NCBI RefSeq assembly: GCF_030386795.1
Contig: NZ_JANUQM010000017.1
Location: forward strand, 157,093 to 221,092
Reading direction: 5' to 3'
DNA: 64,000 bases
From: Streptomyces sp. S.PNR 29
Lineage (GTDB): Bacteria; Actinomycetota; Actinomycetes; Streptomycetales; Streptomycetaceae
Shown here: one piece after another, positions 24,067 through 32,327 of the stretch
Layout: every line of letters starts with the position of its first letter
How positions within the stretch are numbered: position 1 is the first letter of the stretch
The notes under the pieces: generated by a model
What the model was told of the DNA's origin: nothing
Seen by the model: the letters and a program-made list of their open reading frames with translations, nothing else
Database searches by the model: none
Translations under genes and position numbers: made by a program

Positions 24067-25022
24067 GTGCGACTCACCTCGGCTCGGTTCCCGTCGGTCA
24101 CGGGCGTGCGCTGTTCGCCGAGGTCGATCCGCCCGTCCGGGGTGGCGATCGTGGCGGTGATCAGGTCGCCTTCGCGCAGGTAGTGCGGATTGCGGTTCTG
24201 GCTCTTGAAGAACGCCTTCCACTTCAGCGCGGGCGGCAGCAGTGCGCCGATCTTCTCGACCGGCTTGGGCGGGGCCTTCAGGGCCGTGCCGCCGGGGGTA
24301 CCGGTGAGCAGCAGGTCGCCGGGGTCGAGGGTCTGGAAGCGGGCGAGCAGCGTGAGCGCCCGGGCCGGACGGACGATCATGTCGGCCAGCGTCCGGTCCT
24401 GGCGCAGCTCGCCGTTGACCGACAACCTCAGCCGCAGGTCGGGGAGATGGGCGAAGTCCTCCGGCTCCAGCAGGGCCAGGTGGGGCCCGGTGGGTGTGAA
24501 GGTCGGGTACGACTTGCTCTCGTAGAACTGCGTCTTGGTCAGCTGGACGTCGCGGGCGCTGACGTCGTTGGTGATGACGAGCCCGGCGACGTAGGAGGGC
24601 AGGTCCTGCTCGGTGACGACGGTGCCGACGGGCAGGGGTGCCCCCATGACCAGGCCGAGTTCGACCTCGTAGTCCAGGAACCGCACGTGGGAGGGCCGGA
24701 CGACGGCCTCGCGGGGGCCGCTGACCGAGCCGGAGGCCTTGCGGAAGAAGGCGGGCGGGATGTCGCCGGTGAAGCCCGAATCGCGGGCGTGGCTTCGGTA
24801 GTTGACCATCTGCGCGACCACCCGGCAGGGGGTGGTCACCGGGGACAGTGCTGTCAGGCCGGCGACGGGCGTGCCCGCCTCGCCGCTCGCGGCGGCCTCA
24901 CGTACGGCGGCGCGGTCGGCCAGCAGTTCGGCGGTGGTGGCGGCCTTGGTGGCGACGGGGACGGCACGGTCGCCGATGACGGCCCACCAGCCGTCGGCGG
25001 TGCGCAGGACGTTGGTGCTCAT
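24063..25022 (-). CDS. fumarylacetoacetate hydrolase family protein
   Basis: 319 residues. The N-terminal part holds VVAQMVNYRSHARDSGF; the FAH core has the metal ligands in DYEVELGLVMG and VITNDVSARDVQ and the TGTPGGTALKAPP loop. The family cleaves C-C bonds or decarboxylates acyl pyruvates formed by ring cleavage. With the ring-cleavage dioxygenase upstream and an acetoacetate-activating enzyme downstream, an acylpyruvate-type product giving acetoacetate is plausible (inference). It overlaps both neighbours by ATGA. Confidence 0.93.
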   Translation of the reverse strand: MSTNVLRTADGWWAVIGDRAVPVATKAATTAELLADRAAVREAAASGEAGTPVAGLTALSPVTTPCRVVAQMVNYRSHARDSGFTGDIPPAFFRKASGSVSGPREAVVRPSHVRFLDYEVELGLVMGAPLPVGTVVTEQDLPSYVAGLVITNDVSARDVQLTKTQFYESKSYPTFTPTGPHLALLEPEDFAHLPDLRLRLSVNGELRQDRTLADMIVRPARALTLLARFQTLDPGDLLLTGTPGGTALKAPPKPVEKIGALLPPALKWKAFFKSQNRNPHYLREGDLITATIATPDGRIDLGEQRTPVTDGNRAEVSRT

Positions 25023-26143
25023 GAGTTCATCGCTTTCAGCAGGCCCAGCAGACGCGCCGGGTCGAGTTCGTTGTCGCCGCGCAGGGCCTGGAGGACCTCG
25101 CGGACTCTGGCGGGCGAGGGGGAGGCACCGAGGAAGTCACGGGTGACCGGCGGTCCCCACTGGGCGAGCCCGCTCGCCGACATGGGCGCCCAGCCGGGCT
25201 CGACGTCGCAGGAGAACAGGTCGCCGTCGGCGTAGTGCTCCAGCATGAAGTGGTCGGGGTCGCGCCAGTAGTCGAAGAGCTGGCTGCCCTGGATGTGCCG
25301 GCCGATGCCCCAGCTGCGCCGGTAGCCGCGTTCGGCCAGGTACTCGCCGCCGGCGGCGATCGCGTCCAGGTCGGTGACCTGGTAGGCGGAGTGGACGTAT
25401 CCCGTGCCGGGGCCCAAGTGCATGGCCAGGGTGTGGTGGTCGACGGCCAGGCTGCCCCGGTCGCAGCGGAGGAAGGCCATCGTCGGCCCGCGCTCGCGCT
25501 GCCCGTCGAGGAACAGGAAGTCGCTGACGATCATGCCGAGCGTCTCCAGGTACCAGTCCAGCGCACGGGCGAACACCCGTGTCTCCAGCACCACATGCCC
25601 CAGGCGCTGGATCCGGGACGGCTCGCGGGGCGGGCGCTGTGTGACGTCGACACGGGCGGGCCGCGTGCCGAAGTTGAGGGTGAGCGGCAGCTGTCCGGGC
25701 AGCGCGGGCAGTTCCTCGGCGCAGTGCACCACCCGGACGGGGAAGCCCGAAGGGTCGAGCAGGTCGACCGTGCGGCCGCCGGGGGCGGCCGCCTCCTCTG
25801 CGGCTCGTACGGCGGTGCCGGTGGCGCGGGCCAGCCGGTCCAGGTCGGCCCGCTCGGCCGCACGGAACGCCGGGCCGATGAAGCGGGACGTACGCCCCTT
25901 GCGGATCACCATGCAGGGCGAGCCGGCGAACGTGCCCCGCAGCCACAGCTCGCGCTCGGTACGGGCGGCGATCGCGAAGCCGAAGTCGCGGGCGAAGACC
26001 TCCGCCCGGTCCAGGTCGGGCTTCTCGAACTCCAGCCAGGCCAGGTCGGCCACCTTGATCACGGGGTTCCGGGAGCGCCCGGGGTGCTCGCCGCGCAGGG
26101 CGCCCCGCTCACTGTGGAGGTCCTGGTGGGCCGTCTTGGACAT
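25019..26143 (-). CDS. VOC-family extradiol ring-cleavage dioxygenase
   Basis: 374 residues from ATG 26143, with GGAGG 5 nt upstream. Two vicinal-oxygen-chelate domains are visible. The C-terminal one has the likely Fe(II) ligands: His in LGHVVLETRVFA, His in VDHHTLAMHLGPG and Glu in DPDHFMLEHYADGD. This fits catechol 2,3-dioxygenase-like enzymes. It is the first gene of the four-gene operon and faces a TetR gene across a 134-bp regulatory gap. Confidence 0.92.
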   Translation of the reverse strand: MSKTAHQDLHSERGALRGEHPGRSRNPVIKVADLAWLEFEKPDLDRAEVFARDFGFAIAARTERELWLRGTFAGSPCMVIRKGRTSRFIGPAFRAAERADLDRLARATGTAVRAAEEAAAPGGRTVDLLDPSGFPVRVVHCAEELPALPGQLPLTLNFGTRPARVDVTQRPPREPSRIQRLGHVVLETRVFARALDWYLETLGMIVSDFLFLDGQRERGPTMAFLRCDRGSLAVDHHTLAMHLGPGTGYVHSAYQVTDLDAIAAGGEYLAERGYRRSWGIGRHIQGSQLFDYWRDPDHFMLEHYADGDLFSCDVEPGWAPMSASGLAQWGPPVTRDFLGASPSPARVREVLQALRGDNELDPARLLGLLKAMNS

Positions 26144-26177
26144 GGCGTCCTCCAAGCAACATCGCTGTAATGAGGAA

Positions 26178-26206
26178 ATCATCAACTTTGACAATCTCGT
26201 CGTCAA
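26178..26206 (-). promoter_or_regulatory. promoter of the aromatic catabolic operon
   Basis: On the minus strand TTGACG (26206-26201) is followed after 17 nt by GATGAT (26183-26178). This is a fair vegetative promoter 35 bp before the dioxygenase start. It overlaps the inverted repeats TTGAC-N9-GTCAA (26188-26206) and the 8-bp-arm repeat at 26195-26222. Confidence 0.55.
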
Positions 26207-26222
26207 TAGCTCACCGACGAGA
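26195..26222. promoter_or_regulatory. candidate TetR operator, 8-bp inverted repeat
   Basis: TCTCGTCG and CGACGAGA are exact inverted repeats separated by 12 bp. The region overlaps the -35 box of the catabolic operon and lies upstream of the TetR gene, the right place for a shared repressor site. Confidence 0.6.
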
Positions 26223-26277
26223 AGTGATGGATTCATCAGAACTGCGGTCGCGATCGTCCCCCGGCTAGACTTCCGGC

Positions 26278-26913
26278 ATGCCTACGTCAGCTCCGCCCAG
26301 CAACCGCTTCGAGCGGCGCCGCGCCGAGACCCGTCAGGCGCTGGTCCGCGCGGCCCGGCAGATCCTCGCCGAGACCGGGGAGACGAGCGCGAGCATCCAG
26401 GCGATCGCGGAGCGCGCGGACGTGGGATTCGGCTCCTTCTACAACCACTTCGAGTCGAAGGCGGAGCTGTTCGACGCGGCGGTGGTGGACGCCCTGGAGG
26501 AGTTCGGGCAGGCATTCGACGAACGGCTGCGCGACGTCGACGACCCCGCCGAGCTGGTCGCGGGGGGCTTCCGGCTCAGCGTCCGGATGGCCGACTCCCA
26601 CCCCGAGCTGATGCAGGTCCTGCGCCACCGTGGCCTCGGCCACCTGCACTCCCCCCGGGGCCTCGCTCCCCGTGCCCTGCGCGACCTGGACCGCGGCATC
26701 ACCTCGGGCCGCTTCTCCCCCGTCGACCCGACCGTCGCCCTGGCCGCGCTGGGCGGCTCCCTGCTGTGCCTGCTGGAACTGCGGTTCGCCCGCCCCGAAC
26801 TCGACGGCGACGAGGCGGCGGCGAACCTGGCCGAGATGGTCCTGCGCATGCTGGGCGTCCCCCCGGACGAGGCCCGCGAGGTGGCCCGGCGCCCCCTGCC
26901 CGACCTCGGCTGA
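26278..26913 (+). CDS. TetR family transcriptional regulator
   Basis: 211 residues. The HTH is in RQALVRAARQILAETGETSA, SIQAIAERADVGFGSFYNHF; the rest is a helical ligand domain. TAGACT ends 6 nt before the ATG with no ribosome binding site, so the transcript is probably leaderless. It diverges from the ring-cleavage operon and is the obvious candidate to repress it until an aromatic inducer binds. Confidence 0.92.
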   Translation: MPTSAPPSNRFERRRAETRQALVRAARQILAETGETSASIQAIAERADVGFGSFYNHFESKAELFDAAVVDALEEFGQAFDERLRDVDDPAELVAGGFRLSVRMADSHPELMQVLRHRGLGHLHSPRGLAPRALRDLDRGITSGRFSPVDPTVALAALGGSLLCLLELRFARPELDGDEAAANLAEMVLRMLGVPPDEAREVARRPLPDLG

Positions 26914-27191
26914 CGAGGCCGAGGAGCACCAGGCCCTGTCGTCCGGATCATCCCGGCGTCGCGGTACTTGGCACGCCCCCGCTCTTCGGGCAGGACAGGG
27001 CGGGACCACCATCACGTCGCCCGTCGCGGATGGGGGCGCCCCCGCCCGAGTGCAGGCGAGCGGGGCGGCTGATGTCACAGCCTCCCCCGCCGTGCGGCTG
27101 CACGCTCGAACAACCTCGCGCGGGGCCCCGGCGCCCCCGGCTCGGCCGAAACGCACCACCCCTCACGGCCCGCCGATCCGAAGAACAGGAA

Positions 27192-28814
27192 TCAGCGGGA
27201 TTCGCTGTACTCCTCCACGCGCTCGTCGGAGGCCTCCGTCGGCTGCTGCGGCGCCTGGTGCCGTGCAGCCGCCTTGCGGCCGGGCAGGACGGCGAGGACG
27301 ATCATCGTGCCGGCGGCCATGATGATCCCGCCGACCAGGCTGGTCTGGGCGACGCCGTGGGCGAAGGCCTGGTGGACGGCGTCCACGACGGCCTGCGCCT
27401 GCTGCGGTCCGGCGGCGGGGTTCTGCGCGATCTGCTCCGCGACCGCCAGGCCGCCGCCCACCGAGTCCTTGGCGGTGTCCAGCGCGGCAGCCGGGAGCCG
27501 GCCGCCGACCAGATCCGTCAGCTCGTCGCGGTAGGCCGTCCCCAGCAGCGAGCCGAGGATCGCGATACCGAGGGAGCCGCCGAGCTCCAGCGCGGTGTCG
27601 TTGGCGCCGCCACCGACGCCCAGCTCGGCCTCGGGGAAGGAGTCCATGATGGTGTCCGTCGCCGGGGACACGCTCAGGCCGACCGCGAAGCCGAGCAGCA
27701 GCATCGAGGGCAGGAAGTCCGGGTAGACCGAGCCCTTGTCGATCTGCGTGAGCAGGAAGACGCCCGCAGTGCCGATGGCCATGCCGGCGGTCACCATCGG
27801 CTTCATGCCGAGCTTGGGGGTCAGGCGCCCGGTCACCGCGGCGCCGGCGAACACGGCCCCGGCCAGCGGCAGCAGCCGTACGCCGGTCTCCAGGGCGCCG
27901 TAACCGAGGACGAACTGCAGGAACTGCGTGGAGTAATAGATCGCGCCGAAGGTCCCGAAGAAGAAGAACAGCACCGCGATCATGGAGCCGCTGAACGGGC
28001 GCTGCCTGAACCTGCGCACGTCCAGCATGGGGCGGGGGTGGCGCAGTTCCCAGGCCACGAAGGCCAGCAGTCCCACGCCGGCCACCACGGCGGCGGTGAT
28101 CGGGCCGGTGCCCCAGCCGAAGTGCGGGCCCTCGATGGTCGCGTAGACCAGGCTGCCGACGGACACGATGGACAGCAGGCCGCCCACGTAGTCGATCCGG
28201 CCCATACCCTGCGCCCGGGACGGCGGCACGAGGACGAGCGCGCCGATGACGGCGACGACCGCGATGGGCACGTTGATCAGGAAGGTCGAGCCCCAGGCGT
28301 GATCCTCCAGCAGATAACCGGCGACCAGCGGACCGACGGCGATGGCCAGACCTGAGGTGGCGGTCCAGGCCGTGATGGCGCGGGCCCGCTCACGCTTGGG
28401 AAAGATCGCGACCAGCAGGGAGAGCGTCGCCGGCATGACCACGGCCGCACCGACGCCCATGATCGCCCGGGCGGCGATGACCAGTTCCGTCCGGTCGACC
28501 AGGCTGCCCATCACCGAACCGCACGCGAAGACCAGCAGTCCGGTGATCAGCGCGCCACGACGGCTGTACTTGTCGCCGATCGAGCCCAGGACCAGCATCA
28601 GCGCGGCATACGGAACGGTGTAGCCGTCGATGACCCACTGAAGGTCGCTGCTGCTCAGACCCAGGTCCTTGGTCATGTCGGGCGCGGCCACGATCAGCGA
28701 TGTGTTCGCCATGACCACGATCAGCAGGCTCAGGCACAGCACGAGCAGCGCCCACCAGCGCCGCGCGTACGGGCCGGTCATCTTCTCGACGGGTGTGGTG
28801 ACAAGGAAGGGCAT
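27192..28814 (-). CDS. MFS drug exporter, DHA2 (14-helix) type
   Basis: 540 residues, fourteen predicted helices. Motif A is LGSIGDKYSRRGAL, motif C-like is GLAIAVGPLVAGYLLEDHAW, and the helix 1 signature LDxT is replaced by MANTSLIVAAPDMTKDLGLS. SmvA/QacA-like proteins expel cationic drugs or dyes by proton exchange. GGGAG precedes the ATG at 28814. It is controlled from a promoter whose -35 box lies in one of two TetR-type operators. Confidence 0.92.
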   Translation of the reverse strand: MPFLVTTPVEKMTGPYARRWWALLVLCLSLLIVVMANTSLIVAAPDMTKDLGLSSSDLQWVIDGYTVPYAALMLVLGSIGDKYSRRGALITGLLVFACGSVMGSLVDRTELVIAARAIMGVGAAVVMPATLSLLVAIFPKRERARAITAWTATSGLAIAVGPLVAGYLLEDHAWGSTFLINVPIAVVAVIGALVLVPPSRAQGMGRIDYVGGLLSIVSVGSLVYATIEGPHFGWGTGPITAAVVAGVGLLAFVAWELRHPRPMLDVRRFRQRPFSGSMIAVLFFFFGTFGAIYYSTQFLQFVLGYGALETGVRLLPLAGAVFAGAAVTGRLTPKLGMKPMVTAGMAIGTAGVFLLTQIDKGSVYPDFLPSMLLLGFAVGLSVSPATDTIMDSFPEAELGVGGGANDTALELGGSLGIAILGSLLGTAYRDELTDLVGGRLPAAALDTAKDSVGGGLAVAEQIAQNPAAGPQQAQAVVDAVHQAFAHGVAQTSLVGGIIMAAGTMIVLAVLPGRKAAARHQAPQQPTEASDERVEEYSESR

Positions 28815-28855
28815 AGGAGGCTCCCAGGGGACGAGGGACCAGAAGGCACGTTAAT

Positions 28856-28898
28856 TGCTCATCGATGTGCAGACTAGTTTCCTGCCCATCGATGTGCA
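28856..28898. promoter_or_regulatory. twin operators and MFS promoter
   Basis: Two 16-bp near-palindromes, TGCTCATCGATGTGCA (28856-28871) and TGCCCATCGATGTGCA (28883-28898), are 27 bp apart. On the minus strand TTGCAC (28899-28894) and TAGTCT (28876-28871), 17 nt apart, form the exporter promoter, so operator 2 covers the -35 box and operator 1 lies at the -10 box and start site. Confidence 0.8.
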
Positions 28899-28943
28899 AA
28901 CATCTCGGTGGCCCTCTCCTCCCGACGCTCCGAGGTACCCGAT

Positions 28944-29588
28944 GTGACCAGCCGACCAGCGCCGCACCGACCACAGCGCCGTACGACGCGCATCACGCGC
29001 GCCCGCATCCTGGAAGCGGCCAGGCGGGAACTGGGCCGCGACCCCGACAGCAGCCTCGCCGACATCGCCGGGGCCGCCGGTGTCGCGCGGCGCACCGTCT
29101 ACACGCACTTCGCCGGCCGGGCCGCGCTCGTCGAGGGACTCGCCGCGGACGCGGCGGAAGCCGTACGACTGGCAGTCGCCGTCGCCGGTACGCCGACCCC
29201 CGACGCCGCGACCGCGCTGGCCCGTTTCGTCCTCACCCTGTGGCCGGTCGGCGACCGCTATCGCACGCTGCTCGGCCTCGCCCACCAGGACCTCGGCCCC
29301 GACCGGGTGAGCGAACTCCTCGCCCCCGCCCGCGACACGGTCGCCGCGATCCTCCGCCTCGGCCGGCGGCAGGGCGTCTTCCACACCCACGTTCCGGCCG
29401 GCCCGCTCAGCAGGGCGCTCGAAGCCCACCTGCTGGCTCTCCTGGACAGCGTCAACTCCGGGAAGTGGGCCGACGACGGCACGGGCGCCGCCACCGCGGC
29501 GTTGATCGCCGCGGGCGTCACGAGCGACGCAGCGGCCGCAACGGTGCATCGCGTGCGCGGCACGGGCGGGACGCGACCGCCGCGTTGA
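28944..29588 (+). CDS. TetR family regulator of the MFS exporter
   Basis: 214 residues from GTG 28944, with GAGG 8 nt upstream; GTG 28908 has no binding site. HTH: RARILEAARRELGRDPDSSL, ADIAGAAGVARRTVYTHF. The C-terminal domain is strongly similar over its whole length to the TetR encoded at 29700-30347, so the two are paralogues. Divergent from the exporter with twin operators between, hence its probable repressor. Confidence 0.9.
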   Translation: MTSRPAPHRPQRRTTRITRARILEAARRELGRDPDSSLADIAGAAGVARRTVYTHFAGRAALVEGLAADAAEAVRLAVAVAGTPTPDAATALARFVLTLWPVGDRYRTLLGLAHQDLGPDRVSELLAPARDTVAAILRLGRRQGVFHTHVPAGPLSRALEAHLLALLDSVNSGKWADDGTGAATAALIAAGVTSDAAAATVHRVRGTGGTRPPR

Positions 29589-29674
29589 AGGGGGGACCTG
29601 GAGATCTCCGGGGGCACAGCCCCGGACAGGTCGGCGCGAGCATGTGCTCAACAAGATCCGCGAGCATCCGCCGG

Positions 29675-29693
29675 GGACGCCTGACGGGCGTCC
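29675..29693. terminator. hairpin between convergent TetR genes
   Basis: GGACGCC-TGACG-GGCGTCC is a 7-bp stem with a 5-nt loop just before the stop of the second TetR gene. It probably ends transcription from both sides. Confidence 0.5.
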
Positions 29694-29699
29694 GCCCGT

Positions 29700-30347
29700 T
29701 CACCGTGCGCTGTCGACGGGCCTTCCCGCGGTCGACGCGACGTCGTCGACCACGACACGCGCCTGCTTCTCCGGCACACCGGCCGCGATGAGGTTGGCGA
29801 CGGCGACCCGGGTCCAGTCGTCCTCCAGCGCCCCGGTGTTGACCTCCTCCAGGAGAGCGACCGTCATCGCCTCCAGCCCGGCGCTCAGCACGGCGGGCGG
29901 CAGATGGGTGTGGAAGACGCCGTCCCGCTGCCCTCGGGCCAGGATGGCCGTGGCCTCGTCGCGGGCCGGGGCCAGGATCTCGGCCACGCGTTCCGTGCCC
30001 AGGTCGTGCCGGGCCAGCGCCAGGAGCAGGCGGTAGCGGTCCGCCACCGGCCACAGGGAGAACACGAAGTGTGCGAGCGCCCGCCCGGCCGGCTCGGCCG
30101 GATCCACCTCGGCTGCCAGCGCGCTGCGGAGGGAGTCGGAGGCCTCTTCGGCGAGAGCCTCCAGCAGCGCCGTACGTCCGGGGAAGTGACCGAAGAGGGT
30201 GCGTCGCACGACACCGGCGGCGCGCGCCAGCTCCTCCAGGGTGATGTCCGGGTCACGCCCCAGCTCCCGGCGGGCCGTCTCCAGGATGCGCGCCCGGTTG
30301 GAGCGCGCATTGCGCCGCAGCGGCTCGCGGGCGACGGGCTTGGTCAC
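29700..30347 (-). CDS. TetR family transcriptional regulator, paralogue of 28944
   Basis: 215 residues from GTG 30347, with GAGG 6 nt upstream. HTH: RARILETARRELGRDPDITL, EELARAAGVVRRTLFGHF. Compared with the 28944 protein the scaffold is shared (ARRELGRDPD, FVFSLWPVADRYRLLLALAR) but the recognition helix differs (VVRRTLFGHF against VARRTVYTHF), so it should bind another sequence. It diverges from the phzF-like gene across a 203-bp gap that holds repeats. Confidence 0.9.
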   Translation of the reverse strand: MTKPVAREPLRRNARSNRARILETARRELGRDPDITLEELARAAGVVRRTLFGHFPGRTALLEALAEEASDSLRSALAAEVDPAEPAGRALAHFVFSLWPVADRYRLLLALARHDLGTERVAEILAPARDEATAILARGQRDGVFHTHLPPAVLSAGLEAMTVALLEEVNTGALEDDWTRVAVANLIAAGVPEKQARVVVDDVASTAGRPVDSAR

Positions 30348-30391
30348 GGAAACCTCGGTGGGTCGGTGCGGCGGACGAACGGAGGAGGTTG

Positions 30392-30415
30392 AACGGCGCG
30401 TCCAACGGCGCGTCC
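30392..30415. repeat. two perfect 12-bp tandem repeats
   Basis: AACGGCGCGTCC occurs twice head to tail, 45 bp upstream of the TetR start. This could be a regulator site or a chance duplication. It lies in the gap that also contains the inverted repeat at 30477-30495. Confidence 0.6.
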
Positions 30416-30476
30416 ATTCTGACACGGGGGGATTCCACGGTCCGGAACCCGATCCGGAAGCCCCGCACCGAGTACC

Positions 30477-30495
30477 GGACCGGGAAAACCGGTCC
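30477..30495. promoter_or_regulatory. candidate operator GGACCGG-N5-CCGGTCC
   Basis: A perfect 7-bp-arm inverted repeat with a 5-bp spacer, 19 bp upstream of the phzF-like -35 box, in the TetR/phzF gap. A TetR dimer site is the simplest reading. Confidence 0.55.
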
Positions 30496-30513
30496 AGTGG
30501 TCCAGGATTGGCC

Positions 30514-30543
30514 TTGGCTTGTGGCTCTACGGGCCCCTAGCGT
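30514..30543 (+). promoter_or_regulatory. leaderless promoter of the phzF-like gene
   Basis: TTGGCT (30514-30519), an 18-nt spacer and TAGCGT (30538-30543) are followed by 7 nt and the ATG. The transcript would start at or next to the ATG. Confidence 0.65.
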
Positions 30544-30550
30544 CAAGGCC

Positions 30551-31360
30551 ATGCGAATCCGAATCGTCGACGCCTTCACCGACCGGCCCTTCGCCGGCAA
30601 CCCTGCCGGGGTCCTGCTCCTCGACGCCTTCCCGGACGACGACTGGCTCCAGAAGGTGGCCCTGGAGGTCAATCACGCCGAGACCGCGTTCGCCCACCGC
30701 CTGCCCGAGGGCGGCGAGGCCGACTGGGCGCTGCGCTGGTTCACACCGGCCACCGAGGTCGCGATGTGCGGCCACGCCACGCTCGCCACCGCCCACGTCC
30801 TGCACACCACGGGCGCCCACGACGGTCCGGTGCGGTTCGCCACCCGCAGCGGCGTCCTCATCGCCACGCCCGGCGAGGACGGCTCGATCACCCTGGACTT
30901 CCCCACCGCCCCGCTCACGCCGGTCGACGTTCCCGAAGGGATCGCCGAGGCCCTGGGAGCGGAGCCGCAGGCGGCCCGCGACACGGGCCCCGACGTCGGC
31001 GACCTGCTCGTCGAGGTCGCCGACGAGAAGACGGTCCGCGCCCTGACGCCCGACCTCAAGGCCCTCGCCGCCTACTCCGAGCGCGGCCTCATCGCCACGG
31101 CCCGCGCCGAGGACCCCGCACAGGGTTACGACTTCGTGTCCCGTTGCTTCTTCCCGAACGTCGGCATCGACGAGGACCCGGTCACCGGCAGCGCCCACAC
31201 CGCCCTCGCGCCCTACTGGGCCGAGCGCCTGGGCCGGCCCGACCTCACGGGCCTGCAGGCCTCGCCCCGCTCCGGCCGCGTCCGTACGGAGCTGCGCGGC
31301 GAGCGCACCCTGCTGAGCGGCCGCGCGGTGACGGTCATCGACGGCGAGTTGCTGGCCTGA
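30551..31360 (+). CDS. PhzF family isomerase-like protein
   Basis: 269 residues. The start IRIVDAFTDRPFAGNPAGV, the catalytic Glu in EVNHAETAF, the MCGHATLATAHVL loop and GIDEDPVTGSAHTALAPYW are the four family signatures. PhzF folds like diaminopimelate epimerase; in phenazine producers it isomerises dihydro-hydroxyanthranilate, but no other phenazine genes are here, so the role is unknown. A close -10 box makes it leaderless. Confidence 0.93.
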   Translation: MRIRIVDAFTDRPFAGNPAGVLLLDAFPDDDWLQKVALEVNHAETAFAHRLPEGGEADWALRWFTPATEVAMCGHATLATAHVLHTTGAHDGPVRFATRSGVLIATPGEDGSITLDFPTAPLTPVDVPEGIAEALGAEPQAARDTGPDVGDLLVEVADEKTVRALTPDLKALAAYSERGLIATARAEDPAQGYDFVSRCFFPNVGIDEDPVTGSAHTALAPYWAERLGRPDLTGLQASPRSGRVRTELRGERTLLSGRAVTVIDGELLA

Positions 31361-31369
31361 CAGGCCGGC

Positions 31370-31398
31370 AGGGGCGTGCGGAACGCTCGTACGCCCCT
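31370..31398. terminator. hairpin terminator after the phzF-like gene
   Basis: AGGGGCGT and ACGCCCCT pair over an inner 13-nt loop, directly after the stop codon and before the convergent CPBP gene end at 31410. A CTTCT stretch follows on the plus strand. Confidence 0.65.
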
Positions 31399-31409
31399 CT
31401 TCTCGCCGC

Positions 31410-32210
31410 TCACGCCGTCGGCAGCCAGCCGACCTTCCCGGCCAGCAGGGCGTACCCGACGAAGGCGCCGATGTCGAGCAGGGAGTGCGCCACCACCAGC
31501 GGGCCCACCCGGCCCCAGCGCCGGTACAGGAGCACGAACACCACGCCCATGACCATGTTGCCGATGAAGCCGCCGATGCCCTGGTAGAGGTGGTAGGAGC
31601 CGCGCAGGACGGAGCTGGCGGCCAGCGCGGTGCCCGGCGTCCAGCCCAGCCGGCCGAGGCGGCGCAGCAGGTAGCCGACGACGATGACCTCCTCCAGCAC
31701 GGCGTTCTGCACGGCGGAGAGGATCAGCACGGGGTACTTCCACCACACGCCGGGCAGCGCCTCGGGCACCACGGTGAGGTTGAAGCCGAGCCCCCGGGCG
31801 GCCAGGTAGAAGGCGATGCCGGTGCTGCCGATGACGGCCGCGATCGCGGCTCCGCGGCCCAGGTCCGGCCAGGGGCGGGTACGGTCGAAGCCGAGGGTGC
31901 GCAGGCTCTGGCCCTCGCGCAGCAGGAAGTGCGCGACGAGCGCGACCGGCACGAGTGCCGTGGTGATCCCGAAGAGCTGCCAGGCGAGGTCCAGCCAGGG
32001 GCGGCCGGGCGCGGCCGAGGCGTTGAGGGTGGCCGCCTGGTCCTTGAGGCCTCCCGGCTTGGTGACCGAGCCGACAAAGCTGATCAGGGCGGACACCGCG
32101 CTCGCCCCGAGGGAGAGCGCCAGTACGAGCAGCGTCTCCTGGCGGAGGACCCGTCGCGTCGGCCGCTCCTGGGGGAAGGGTTCGGCCTCCGGGCCCGCTG
32201 CCTCCTGCAC
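31410..32210 (-). CDS. CPBP family intramembrane glutamic protease
   Basis: 266 residues from GTG 32210, which has GGAGG 5 nt upstream. About seven membrane helices. The Abi/CPBP motifs are present: EEVIVVGYLLRRL (tandem glutamates), SVLRGSYHLYQG (motif 2 His) and VVAHSLLD (motif 3 His). Members process prenylated proteins or bacteriocin-related substrates; the substrate here is unknown. It lies downstream of the ligase-like gene at 32328 on the same strand. Confidence 0.92.
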   Translation of the reverse strand: MQEAAGPEAEPFPQERPTRRVLRQETLLVLALSLGASAVSALISFVGSVTKPGGLKDQAATLNASAAPGRPWLDLAWQLFGITTALVPVALVAHFLLREGQSLRTLGFDRTRPWPDLGRGAAIAAVIGSTGIAFYLAARGLGFNLTVVPEALPGVWWKYPVLILSAVQNAVLEEVIVVGYLLRRLGRLGWTPGTALAASSVLRGSYHLYQGIGGFIGNMVMGVVFVLLYRRWGRVGPLVVAHSLLDIGAFVGYALLAGKVGWLPTA

Positions 32211-32327
32211 ACCTGCCTCCACTCGGGTCGCCCCCCGCCCACCGTACGGCGGGGATCGGACGTCACAGCTTGCCCGATCCCTTCGAGGCGGGTACCGGCG
32301 GCCCCTCGGAGTAGGGCCCGCTCGCCC

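Noticed and set aside
26930..27191. Possible insertion-sequence end (GGCCCTGTCGTCCGGATC) after the TetR gene
   Set aside because: It resembles transposon ends I have seen in Streptomyces, but no second inverted end, target duplication or transposase fragment could be found.
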